The notes under the pieces were generated by a model. It saw only the letters and a list, made by a program, of their open reading frames with translations, searched no databases and was not told where the DNA came from. Position numbers and translations under genes: made by a program. 64,000 nucleotides of DNA from Bacteroidaceae bacterium (GTDB taxonomy: Bacteria; Bacteroidota; Bacteroidia; Bacteroidales; Bacteroidaceae): the NCBI GenBank assembly GCA_017503065.1, contig JAFVTT010000005.1, positions 1 through 64,000 on the forward strand, written 5' to 3'. Within the stretch, counting starts at the first letter, position 1. Each line of letters begins with the position of its first letter. This document shows, in pieces, positions 8,034 through 16,330 of this stretch.

Positions 8034-9125
8034 TTATAACTCCCTCATTTCGCTGATCTTTCTGCTTATCTCGTCGGGGGTGATTATTACTCCGCCACTG
8101 TGTCCGATGAACTCTATGGGGCAGCAGAATTGCGAAGCCCACTGCACGTCGCGCAGCATCTGCCCTTCGTTCAGTTCCACCACCACGATGCGTTTCATAC
8201 GTGATGCCAGTTCCAATATTTCCTTCTCGGGGAAGGGCCATAGTGTGACGGGGCGCAGAAGGCCCACCTTGTGTCCCTGCTGACGCAGGTTGTCTATGGC
8301 ACCCATGGAGATTCGTGCGGCAGAACCGAAGGCCACTATGAGGGTCTCGGCATCCTCTGTATGATAATGCTCGGCACGAACTTCCTCCTGCTGTATTCTT
8401 GTGTACTTCTTCTGCAGTTCGCGGTTGCGCTTCTCCATCAGCGCCTGGTCAAGTTCCAAACTTGTCATGACGTTTGGCTGCCTGCCTTTAAGCCCAAGTC
8501 CGTTAGTGGCCCAAGGGCACTGCCGGCGTATTTCCTCATCGGTGCGCCGTGGAGTGTAGGGGGGCAGTATGCATTTCTCCATCATCTGCCCAATGCTGCC
8601 GTCGGACAGGATGATTACCGGGGTGCGCCACTTCATCATCAGTTCCTTGGCAAGTCCCACCATGTCGCAACTCTCCTGCACCGAGCACGGAGCAAGCACT
8701 ATGGTGCGGTAGTCTCCGTTGCCGCCTCCGCAGGTAGCCTGACGGTAGTCGGATTGAGACGGCTGTATAGTGCCAAGGCCCGGACCTCCGCGCTGTACTG
8801 AAACTATTAGGCCTGGCACTTCACAGATGGCCATGTAGGGGATGACTTCCTGCATCAGCGACACTCCCACGCTGGAGGACGAAGTAAGCACGCACTTGCC
8901 CGAACCGCCTCCGGCATATATCATGTTGATGCTTGCCACCTCGCTCTCGCTCTGAAGCACCACCATGCCCGTCGTCTCCCAGGGTTTCAGCAATGTCAGG
9001 GTTTCCAGTATCTCGCTCTGGGGCGTGATGGGGTAGCCAAAGAAACCGTCGTAACCGTAGCGTATGGCAGCATGTGCTATGGCTTCGTTTCCCTTCAGCA
9101 AAAGTATTTCGTTGTCTTTCTGCAT
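8034..9125 (-). CDS. vorB: 2-oxoacid:ferredoxin oxidoreductase, alpha subunit (VorB-like)
   Basis: Subunit of 363 residues, the size of single-chain alpha subunits of the VorB/KorA type. It starts with LLKGNEAIAHAAIRYGYDGFFGYPITPQSEI, the conserved alpha-chain opening with the YPITP motif. A transketolase-like pyrimidine-binding domain follows, and a C-terminal domain (EDAETLIVAFGSAARI...) comes near residue 260. The name VorB (3-methyl-2-oxobutanoate dehydrogenase) rests on family resemblance; 2-oxoglutarate or an aryl-pyruvate could be the true substrate. Confidence 0.9.
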   Translation of the reverse strand: MQKDNEILLLKGNEAIAHAAIRYGYDGFFGYPITPQSEILETLTLLKPWETTGMVVLQSESEVASINMIYAGGGSGKCVLTSSSSVGVSLMQEVIPYMAICEVPGLIVSVQRGGPGLGTIQPSQSDYRQATCGGGNGDYRTIVLAPCSVQESCDMVGLAKELMMKWRTPVIILSDGSIGQMMEKCILPPYTPRRTDEEIRRQCPWATNGLGLKGRQPNVMTSLELDQALMEKRNRELQKKYTRIQQEEVRAEHYHTEDAETLIVAFGSAARISMGAIDNLRQQGHKVGLLRPVTLWPFPEKEILELASRMKRIVVVELNEGQMLRDVQWASQFCCPIEFIGHSGGVIITPDEISRKISEMREL

Positions 9126-9140
9126 GTGTGGAGTGGGGGA

Positions 9141-9365
9141 TTATTCTTTGGTTCTGTATACGGTGATGCAACCGTCGGGGCACATGATTCCGCAACTGCT
9201 GCATCCGTTGCACTTCTCTGGGTCTGTCTGCACCGCATAGTTATATCCGTTATGGTTTACCATGGGCGACAACTCTATCAGTTTCAATGGGCAGGACACG
9301 ACACACAGGTTACATCCCTTGCATCGCTTAGTGTCCACTTCTATAATACCTTTGAATCTGGCCAT
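9141..9365 (-). CDS. 4Fe-4S ferredoxin subunit of the 2-oxoacid oxidoreductase
   Basis: Protein of 74 residues with two cysteine clusters, CKGCNLCVVSCP (residues ~16-27) and CNGCSSCGIMCPDGC (~52-66), each of the CxxCxxCxxxCP type, giving two [4Fe-4S] centres. It serves as the delta chain that passes electrons from the ThDP core to ferredoxin. It lies 15 bases upstream of vorB in the same operon. Confidence 0.93.
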   Translation of the reverse strand: MARFKGIIEVDTKRCKGCNLCVVSCPLKLIELSPMVNHNGYNYAVQTDPEKCNGCSSCGIMCPDGCITVYRTKE

Positions 9366-9434
9366 TGTGTGTATGTGTGTGGTAGTTGTCTGTTATTGTC
9401 CTTGTTACGGGGCTCCGGCATGTGTATGGGGAGG

Positions 9435-9614
9435 CTATGGATTGAGCATATCTTTGTTGAAGAAGCGGATTATCTGCATCACCATTTCCCTTTTTTCCTT
9501 GGCGAGGCTTTCCGGATTCAGCGCTATGGCCTCGGCATAGGAGTCAAGGCACCGCTTCCAATCCTGCTCTTTCCATGCGGTATCTCCTTGTGCAATGTAT
9601 TCTTCTTCGGTCAT
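9435..9614 (-). CDS. Small TPR-like protein leading the oxidoreductase operon
   Basis: A gene of 59 codons starting at 9614 (MTEEEYIAQGDTAWKEQDW...) and ending NKDMLNP. The middle, AWKEQDWKRCLDSYAEAIALNP, fits one tetratricopeptide repeat, helix A and helix B with the final NP. It begins shortly downstream of a TATCTTTG promoter element and precedes the ferredoxin gene by 69 bases, so it is the first gene of the operon. I infer a role in assembly or interaction of the complex, but no function is known to me. Coding status is supported by the clean TPR pattern and the promoter position. Confidence 0.75.
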   Translation of the reverse strand: MTEEEYIAQGDTAWKEQDWKRCLDSYAEAIALNPESLAKEKREMVMQIIRFFNKDMLNP

Positions 9615-9652
9615 TGTGTTGTGGAGCCGGCTCTGTTTTGTCTATTTTAATG

Positions 9653-9660
9653 CAAAGATA
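9653..9660 (-). promoter_or_regulatory. -7 promoter element of the 2-oxoacid oxidoreductase operon
   Basis: TATCTTTG on the minus strand, 38 bases upstream of the small TPR gene. The -33 region is weak. Confidence 0.6.
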
Positions 9661-9744
9661 CGTCATTTTGCCCTTTAATAGCTGTACATTAGAAGAAAAA
9701 ATAAGTTAAAAACTGCTTTTTGCCTTTATAATGTGCACAAACAT

Positions 9745-9790
9745 CCCCCAATCTTGCACGCGGCGTGTGAGGTGTGTGCAAGATTGGGGG
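9745..9790. terminator. 15-bp perfect hairpin downstream of the META lipoprotein
   Basis: CCCCCAATCTTGCAC (9745-9759) pairs perfectly with GTGCAAGATTGGGGG (9776-9790) around a 16-base loop. It follows the leftward META gene by about 57 bases. A clean T tract is missing on the minus strand (only TGTTTGTG), so it may act as a terminator or as an mRNA 3' end stabiliser. Confidence 0.55.
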
Positions 9791-9847
9791 CGTATTTAGT
9801 GATGCCTTTGCCATGAACAGAGGGCAAAGGTTGGTATAAAGCTCTTA

Positions 9848-10261
9848 TCAGTTGCGCTTCATGCTCAAGACCACATTTCCGTCATGGTCTTTTGCGCAAA
9901 GTAAGGAGTCCTGCAATTCCAAAGTAGCGCATTGGGCAATAGCAGTAAGGATGGCCGTTTCCACCTCCATGTCGTGTCCCATCATGGTGGTTACCCCCAT
10001 CTGGTTGAAGAAGATGCTGTCGCCATTGATAGTATATTGGCCAAAGAAGGTGTTTACAGAAGCATGACCGTTCACCATACCGCTGTCGCAGAACTCTATG
10101 AAGGGTTTTGTCTCCGCACTGTCCGTACTCAGGCCGTTGGCCTCTATGATGGCCCATTTGCCAATCACGTCAGGTTCTGCGGTATTGCCGGTGCCGTTTT
10201 CATTGGTGCAACTGCAAAATGCCATACATGCCACAAAGGCAGAGAATAATGTCTTTTTCAT
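9848..10261 (-). CDS. META domain (HslJ-like) lipoprotein
   Basis: Lipoprotein of 137 residues. The signal peptide MKKTLFSAFVACMAFCSC ends in a lipobox with the lipidated cysteine at about residue 18. The mature part is a META domain: IGKWAIIEANG..., KPFIEF, NTFFGQYTINGDSIFF and GVTTMMGHDMEVETAILTAI, the usual order with the T-M-M element. It is exported and anchored in the envelope. The family includes HslJ, linked to stress or antibiotic tolerance, but no function is assigned here. It is a single-gene unit with its own TATCTTTG promoter box. Confidence 0.85.
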   Translation of the reverse strand: MKKTLFSAFVACMAFCSCTNENGTGNTAEPDVIGKWAIIEANGLSTDSAETKPFIEFCDSGMVNGHASVNTFFGQYTINGDSIFFNQMGVTTMMGHDMEVETAILTAIAQCATLELQDSLLCAKDHDGNVVLSMKRN

Positions 10262-10294
10262 AATTTATATAATGTGTTGTTATGTTTCCGTGTG

Positions 10295-10302
10295 CAAAGA
10301 TA
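10295..10302 (-). promoter_or_regulatory. -7 promoter element of the META lipoprotein
   Basis: TATCTTTG on the minus strand, 33 bases ahead of the start codon, with an AT-rich stretch upstream. Confidence 0.6.
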
Positions 10303-10468
10303 TGCCGATATATATAATAATGAAAGGGAAATCCCCTAAAGTGCATGGCTTATTCCTATTATATTGTCATGTATGCGATGCTGTATTGTCAGAGTTTTGT
10401 TGTCGTATTGTATATAGTATGACACACCATGCATGCCGAAGTGACATCATTGTTACATTTTTATTAAA

Positions 10469-10999
10469 ATGGCAAGAAAATGTCAGTTTTGTGGCAAGTT
10501 GGGTTGTTTTTTGTTCTCGGAAACGAAAAAAACACTAAATTTTCTTATGGCCGATGACCAGACTGTACACAAGTCAAGGTCTTCAAGAGTTAATTCTGAT
10601 GTACCTACCTACAACGTATACAAGGATGGAGAGTTAATAGCAGAAGGTATTGCCGACACTCAGTACACAGTTTCAAATGCAGCAAGTGGCAGATACCATG
10701 TTACAGCCGTTTCTAGTACCTCTGAGTCTGCTGAGTCAAACGCAGTCGTATATGTATCAGACTCTGCTTCAAGTGTAGGTAACATCTACGCTAATGCCAA
10801 TGATGTCAATTATAATGTTGCTACACAGACAATAAGTAGCAAAGCTATAGCAAATATCAATGTATATACAACAAGTGGCACATTGGTTAAGAATGCTGCC
10901 GGTGTCACTGCACTCAGCATTGCAGATCTGACAAACGGCCTCTATGTTGTGGCGGTTACTGTAGATGGAACTACTGTCACTACCAAGATCCTGAAATAG
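10469..10999 (+). pseudogene. C-terminal remnant of a secreted protein: Fn3-like repeat plus type IX sorting-like domain
   Basis: Open frame of 176 codons; an internal ATG at 10549 is an alternative start. The region about residues 47-95 resembles a fibronectin type III repeat (YNVYKDGELIAEGIADTQYTV...). The last ~70 residues (ANINVYTTSGTLVKNAAGV... ADLTNGLYVVAVTVDGTTVTTKIL) look like a type A C-terminal sorting domain of the type IX secretion system. Cargo proteins need an N-terminal signal peptide, and none is present: the N-terminus is MARKCQFCGKLGCFLF. The sequence is AT-richer than its surroundings. It is most likely the 3' remnant of a larger gene, such as a secreted peptidase; expression as a cytoplasmic peptide cannot be excluded. 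Confidence 0.55.
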
Positions 11000-11128
11000 C
11001 ATTAAGATTGTTATCTGTTTATGTCATTGCTTCTTGCCTTATCGTATTGTCCTGATGCTTACGTTCAACACGTGTTTCTGTGAATTTACATGTTGTTGTA
11101 TCTGTACGGGACTGACGGGATAATTCTT

Positions 11129-13675
11129 TTATTCTATTTCAACTACCGTTATGCCTGCACCTCCGAAACGTACGTCTTCATCGCGTGCAGACCTTACCTG
11201 CGGCACGGTGTGCAGATACTGACGGATGAGTTGGCGTAGGATACCGTTGCCAGTACCGTGCAGGATGCGGATGCGTGACGCTCCCACCAGAATGGCATCG
11301 TCCATGTAGTGGGTTATGGTGTCAAGTGCTTCGTCACCACGCATGCCTCGTATGTCTATTTCAGGATGGAAGTTGAGATGGGTCTCTCTAATCTTGTCCT
11401 GGGTGTCGCGACTTACGTATGTTGCCACTTGGAATGATTGCTGCTCCTGTTTCTTCTCTGCTTTTGCAGGAACTAGTTTCTTGGCATCCATCACGCTTCG
11501 TACCATGCCGAACTGCACTGTTATTCTCTTGCCGTCAATCTTTTCCACCGTGCCTATGGCAGTTGTGCCTATTATCTTCACGGGCATGCCCACGGCAAGT
11601 CCGCTTTCGTTCTTTGGCTTGGCACCGAGAGCGCTGAGCAGGGTGCCGAGGGCGGGACGTTGTGCTTCTTGGACAGCCTTCTCGGCTTTCTCGCGCCGGC
11701 GGTCCTCCTGTCGCTTCTTGCGTTCCTGGATCTGACGCATCTTGCGCTCTATCATCTCGTCGTGCTCGCTACGTGTGGCCTGGTCCAGTTGTTCGCGGAA
11801 CTCGTTCAGTTCGCTGCGTATTTCCCTTGTACGCTCCTTCTCTGCCTGAGCCTCGCGTATTTCTCGGATGGTATTTTCCACCACGGCATTCGAGTTCTGA
11901 ATTATCTCTTCTGCCTGCTGGCGTGCTCCTTGGATAATTTCCTTACGCTTGTGCTTCAGTTCCTCAATTTCTCGCTCATACCTCTGTATGGTCTGCTCCA
12001 TCTGCTTCTCCTGCGAGTGTATGGTCTGGCGCTTGCCCTCCCAGTAGCGTTTGTCGCGCACGATGTCCAGAAGGTACTTGTCGGCGTTCACGTAGTCCTT
12101 GCCCACAAGGTTGGTGGCATCCGTGATGACCTCCTCGGGTATTCCTATCTTGCGTGCTATCTCTATGGCAAAGGAACTGCCCGGATTGCCTATCTGCAAC
12201 TGGAACAGAGCCTGCATCTGGTGTCTGTCGTAGAGCATGGCACCGTTTACCACACCATCGTGGGCATCGGCAAAATGCTTCAGGTTCTGGTAGTGGGTGG
12301 TAATGACGGCAAATGCAGACTTCTGAGTATAACGCATCAGTATGGCCTCGGCCATGGCACCGCCTATTGTGGGTTCCGTGCCTCCGCCGAACTCGTCGAT
12401 GAGCAGCAGGGTGGAGGAGTCGGCCATCTTCATCATGTTCTTCATGTTGAGCAGGTGGCTGGAGTATGTGGACAGATCGTCCTCTATACTCTGTTCGTCT
12501 CCGATGTCTATGGCCAGTTTGTTGAAGATACCCATCTTGCTGTTCTCGCCCACGGGAACGGGCAGGCCGCACTGGAGCATGTACTGTATCAGGCCTACGG
12601 TCTTCAGGCACACGCTCTTGCCACCGGCATTGGGACCGGAGATGATGAGTATGTGCTGCTTTCTGTCAAGTTTGATTTCCAGAGGCACCACCTTCTTGCC
12701 CTGCTTCTCCAGGGAGATTTTCAGCAGGGGATGCTGTGCCAGCGTCCAGTCAATGATGGGGTAGGGGGCAACGCCGGGATATATGCCTCCGATATGCTTG
12801 GCAAAGGATACGCGTGCCCTCACGAACTCCAGGTCGGCCAGGAAGGAGAAAGCCCTGAGCAGTTCTTTGGTGTTGGGACGTATGAGCATGGTTATGTGCT
12901 TGAGAATTTGTATTATCTCGCGCTTCTCCTCTGCTTCCAGTTCACGGATGCGGTTGTTGGCCTCCACCACCTCCTGCGGTTCTATGAACACGGTCTTGCC
13001 CGTGGCGCTCTCATCGTGCACAATGCCGCGCAGGCGTTTTTTCAGCGTGGGGCTCACGGGGATTACAAGACGGCCTTCGCGGAACGTTGGCGTCACACCC
13101 TGTGCCACCAGCCCTTCATCTTTTACAGTCCTCAGTATGCCGTGCAGGGTGCGGTTAACACTGCCCTCCGATGCCCTCAGTTCGTGTCTGATGCGTGCCA
13201 GTTCGGGACTTGCCTCGTCCTTTATCTTGCCGTACTTGTCCAGAGTCTTGTCTATAGCACCGGCTACGGCAATGAAGGTGAAGACCCCCATGGACAGTTG
13301 GTTCAGGGCAGGGTAGGTGTATTCCTCGGAATTGTCTGCGGTGGCTCTGATAATCTTGAGCCATGAGTGCAGCGTGTCCAGGGACTTCTTCAGCCTGCCC
13401 AGATCGTCTTCCTCTATGTGTGCGCCCTCCAGGCGGATGCGCTGTATGGACGGACGGAGATCGTAGAATGCCATCTCCGGCAGTTCCACGGTCTCTTCCA
13501 GTATGGTCTCGAGTTCCTGGCTTTCCTGCAGTTTCTGACGTATTGCGCCAACCTCGGTCAGCATCTGCAGTTCTCCCACTCGCTCTCTGCCAAGTTCGCT
13601 TTGGCAGAAGCCTGATAGCAGAGCCTTTATGTCGTTGAACCCAATCTTGCTTTCGTAATTCTCGGGGTAAATCAT
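11129..13675 (-). CDS. mutS2: Endonuclease MutS2
   Basis: Protein of 848 residues, close to the family norm. A MutS-like core carries the Walker A motif SGPNAGGKSVCLK (about 345-357) and the Walker B region LLLIDEFGGGTEP (about 425-437). A long coiled coil of E/K/R-rich sequence (about 520-670) precedes the C-terminal Smr nuclease domain, with IDIRGM and HGTGNG motifs in the last ~80 residues. It lacks the MutS mismatch-reading N-terminal domain. MutS2 suppresses homologous recombination and, in Bacillus, resolves collided ribosomes. It overlaps the peptidase gene upstream by ATGA, so translation is probably coupled. Confidence 0.95.
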   Translation of the reverse strand: MIYPENYESKIGFNDIKALLSGFCQSELGRERVGELQMLTEVGAIRQKLQESQELETILEETVELPEMAFYDLRPSIQRIRLEGAHIEEDDLGRLKKSLDTLHSWLKIIRATADNSEEYTYPALNQLSMGVFTFIAVAGAIDKTLDKYGKIKDEASPELARIRHELRASEGSVNRTLHGILRTVKDEGLVAQGVTPTFREGRLVIPVSPTLKKRLRGIVHDESATGKTVFIEPQEVVEANNRIRELEAEEKREIIQILKHITMLIRPNTKELLRAFSFLADLEFVRARVSFAKHIGGIYPGVAPYPIIDWTLAQHPLLKISLEKQGKKVVPLEIKLDRKQHILIISGPNAGGKSVCLKTVGLIQYMLQCGLPVPVGENSKMGIFNKLAIDIGDEQSIEDDLSTYSSHLLNMKNMMKMADSSTLLLIDEFGGGTEPTIGGAMAEAILMRYTQKSAFAVITTHYQNLKHFADAHDGVVNGAMLYDRHQMQALFQLQIGNPGSSFAIEIARKIGIPEEVITDATNLVGKDYVNADKYLLDIVRDKRYWEGKRQTIHSQEKQMEQTIQRYEREIEELKHKRKEIIQGARQQAEEIIQNSNAVVENTIREIREAQAEKERTREIRSELNEFREQLDQATRSEHDEMIERKMRQIQERKKRQEDRRREKAEKAVQEAQRPALGTLLSALGAKPKNESGLAVGMPVKIIGTTAIGTVEKIDGKRITVQFGMVRSVMDAKKLVPAKAEKKQEQQSFQVATYVSRDTQDKIRETHLNFHPEIDIRGMRGDEALDTITHYMDDAILVGASRIRILHGTGNGILRQLIRQYLHTVPQVRSARDEDVRFGGAGITVVEIE

Positions 13676-16188
13676 AAGTTCTTTTCGGGATACATGTCAT
13701 TCCACCACGTCGGGTCGTCTTGCAGCCACTTCTGGAACCATGCCATGATGCTGTCGTGCCAACGTATGCGCTTGTGGTGGTCTGCTATATAGTGGTTCTC
13801 TCCGTCCACCATGATGAAGGCGGTCTCCTTGCCCAGAATCTTCAGGGCGTTGAACATCTGTATTGACTCGCCCATGGGCACGTTGTTGTCCACGGTACCG
13901 TGCATGAACAGGATGGGGGTGTTCACCTTGTGTGCATTGAACAATGGGGCATGCTCCGTGTAGAGTTTGCTGTTGTTCCAGGGGTAGGAGTTGGGAGATG
14001 CCGCAGCACTGTAGGTGTAGCCCCAGTTGCCCTCGCCCCAGTAACTGGCTATGCTTGAAATGCCGGCATGCGACATGGCGGCGGCAAAGATATCGGTGCG
14101 TGTCTGCAGGTACTGTGTCATGAAACCACCGTATGAAGCACCCATGCAGCCTATCTTCTTGGGGTTAACGAATGGATGTTCCTTTACGAACTGCTTGGTA
14201 CCGTTGATGATGTCGTCGGCAGTATAGTCACCCCATGCGTTGGAGTGTCGTGCGGCAAACTCCTGGCCGAAGCCGGTGCAACCGCTGGGTTGCAGCACAT
14301 ACACCACATAGCCCATGGCAGCCCATGCCTGGTAGTTATAGGGACTTTCCAGCAGGCGTCCCACGGGGGTTACACCGCCATAGTAGTAGACAAGCATGGG
14401 ATACTGCTTGGTCTCGTCAAAGTATGGTGGCAGATAGTAGCAGCCTGTGATGCTGTCGCCACGCTCTGTCTTGTATGTCCAGTCCTTGCATGTGCCCATG
14501 GCTATGCCGGCCAGTCGGGTGGGGTTGAGGTCGGTGAGTGACGTGTGCTTGTTCTTCTTCAGGTCCAGAACCCAACTGTGGTCGGTGGTTTCTCCGCTCA
14601 GGCCGGTATATACCATCATGGGCTTTTCCTTTGCCAGGCTGATGCTTCCGCTGATGTAAGGCTCGTTCAGTTGGAGCATTTCCCATTTGCCGTTTCTCTG
14701 TCCCTTCTTCTCAGTCATGTCCAGGCGGAACACGCTTACCTGGTCCTTGTTCTCACACAGGGCATAGAGATTGTTGTCGGAGACGGACCACTGTACGCTC
14801 TTGATGTTGGGGTCAAAATCCTTGGTAAGAGGTTCCACCTTCTTGGTGTCCAGATCCATCAGGAACAGTTCGTACTCATAGTTGTTGGGAATCATGCCCT
14901 CGGGGCATACATTGCCTATGCCGCCGAAAGCCTCGGGTGTACCAGTGAACAACAGTTTCTTGCCGTCGGGCGAGAATTGTGCTCCACGCACAAATCCGTC
15001 TCTGTGGAAGAGGGTGTCCACCTTGCCCGTCTCAAAATTCATGAGCATGCCCATGGTGAAGTAATATGGACGTTCGTTGGCAACATCGTCGGACACGCTG
15101 ATGTAGAGCAGTTTGCCGTCGTTGCTCAAGCTACCGCCAGTGCTGCGCAGACCTGTGGTAATCTGGCGGCGCACACCAGTCTTTACGTCTATGACGGAGA
15201 GGTAGGAACGGTTTCTCCAACCGGGAAGTCTGTCGTTGGGTTCCAGAATCTGTCGCACCTGGTTGTGCAGTTCCTTCTTGCCCTCAGTGCTCTGGCGTAC
15301 GATAATCTTTGTGTCCCCGGCCACGAATGAGATGCCCTCCTGGCTGGGGTGTGTATAGAGGTGTTCCGTTTTTCCGCTGATTACATCCCTGTACTCGTAT
15401 ATGCTCTTGTGGTTCTGGTCCACGGTACGGCTTATGTATCTGCCGCCCTTTGCCGCCCACTGCACGAAGTTGTAGGGTTGGTAGCGGTTGCCTGTCTGCA
15501 GGTCAATGATGTACTTTGTCCACTCGTTCTTGCCGTCGGCACGTGTGATGTAACTGTTTTCCAGCACGAAGCGTCCGTTGGCAGAGATGCTGGTGCTTGA
15601 CAGGCGCTGTCCGGTCATGTGGTCGTTCAGCGTATAGTTGCGCTTCTCTCCTGCATTTACCTTCACTCCGGCAAAGTGAGAAGTCCACAGAGTGTCCTTG
15701 CCTGCCACAACCTTTATCTCCACGGTGTCGGACTTGTCCTCCTTTTGCTGCAGTTTCAGCATGCAGTCATGTCGTCCGGCAATGAGGGCAACTTCGCCGT
15801 TCTGCAGCTTGCCGTCTACGAACAAAGCGTTCTTGCTCTTCACCTTGACAATGAAACTGACCTTCTGATACTGGTTGTTGTCCACGGTAAAGCCAAGTTG
15901 GTAGATACCCTTGCCGTTGATGACGAAACCGGTGCTGCCTGTGGCTGAAAGTTCGTGTGTACCCTCTGTGGCAGATTTTTTCCAAGCGTTCATATCCATG
16001 GGCATGTCCCATTGCAGATCGTCCTGATTATAAACCTTGTCGTTGGCATCCTTTTCTGTTGTTGTCAGCACATTGTGCTGGACGAAAGGTCCTGCAACCT
16101 TCACGCTCTCCACGCGGATGGTGTCCTTTTGTGCAAATGCCGTTGTGCCAATGGCCAGCAGCAATGCCATGTTCATTAATTTCTTCAT
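13672..16188 (-). CDS. S9 family prolyl oligopeptidase (DPP-IV type), secreted
   Basis: Peptidase of 838 residues. A signal peptide (MKKLMNMALLLAIGTTAFAQ) directs it to the periplasm or surface. Residues ~180-560 form a beta-propeller with WD-like segments such as SVIDVKTGVRRQITTGL. The C-terminal alpha/beta-hydrolase has the catalytic serine in MGASYGGFMTQ (~685), the aspartate in MHGTVDNNVP and the histidine in DGENHYIADHHKR. Such enzymes release dipeptides or cleave after proline, serving peptide catabolism. It lies between the relA-type gene (143 bases upstream) and mutS2 (overlapping). Confidence 0.93.
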   Translation of the reverse strand: MKKLMNMALLLAIGTTAFAQKDTIRVESVKVAGPFVQHNVLTTTEKDANDKVYNQDDLQWDMPMDMNAWKKSATEGTHELSATGSTGFVINGKGIYQLGFTVDNNQYQKVSFIVKVKSKNALFVDGKLQNGEVALIAGRHDCMLKLQQKEDKSDTVEIKVVAGKDTLWTSHFAGVKVNAGEKRNYTLNDHMTGQRLSSTSISANGRFVLENSYITRADGKNEWTKYIIDLQTGNRYQPYNFVQWAAKGGRYISRTVDQNHKSIYEYRDVISGKTEHLYTHPSQEGISFVAGDTKIIVRQSTEGKKELHNQVRQILEPNDRLPGWRNRSYLSVIDVKTGVRRQITTGLRSTGGSLSNDGKLLYISVSDDVANERPYYFTMGMLMNFETGKVDTLFHRDGFVRGAQFSPDGKKLLFTGTPEAFGGIGNVCPEGMIPNNYEYELFLMDLDTKKVEPLTKDFDPNIKSVQWSVSDNNLYALCENKDQVSVFRLDMTEKKGQRNGKWEMLQLNEPYISGSISLAKEKPMMVYTGLSGETTDHSWVLDLKKNKHTSLTDLNPTRLAGIAMGTCKDWTYKTERGDSITGCYYLPPYFDETKQYPMLVYYYGGVTPVGRLLESPYNYQAWAAMGYVVYVLQPSGCTGFGQEFAARHSNAWGDYTADDIINGTKQFVKEHPFVNPKKIGCMGASYGGFMTQYLQTRTDIFAAAMSHAGISSIASYWGEGNWGYTYSAAASPNSYPWNNSKLYTEHAPLFNAHKVNTPILFMHGTVDNNVPMGESIQMFNALKILGKETAFIMVDGENHYIADHHKRIRWHDSIMAWFQKWLQDDPTWWNDMYPEKNL

Positions 16189-16218
16189 TGTATGATGTTT
16201 TTGTTTGTTTTACTTATT

Positions 16219-16330
16219 GAGGTCTTTAGGGTCTTTGAAGTCTTTAGGGCATCTTCCGTTTTCCGTTTGTAACTACTCCCCTCCCTTGTGGAGGGGGTGG
16301 GGGAGGGTCTTCTCCCCCTTTCCGTTTCCC
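16219..16330. repeat. Composite intergenic repeat: 9-bp array b, TTCCGTTTTCCG and CCCTCC/GGAGGG blocks
   Basis: Four 9-base units of the GAGGTCTTT type (16219-16254) are followed by CTTCCGTTTTCCGTTT (16253-16268), then a CCCCTCC...GGAGGGG hairpin-rich stretch. It separates the relA-type gene from the peptidase gene on the same strand. Each module recurs elsewhere in the window. Confidence 0.7.
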
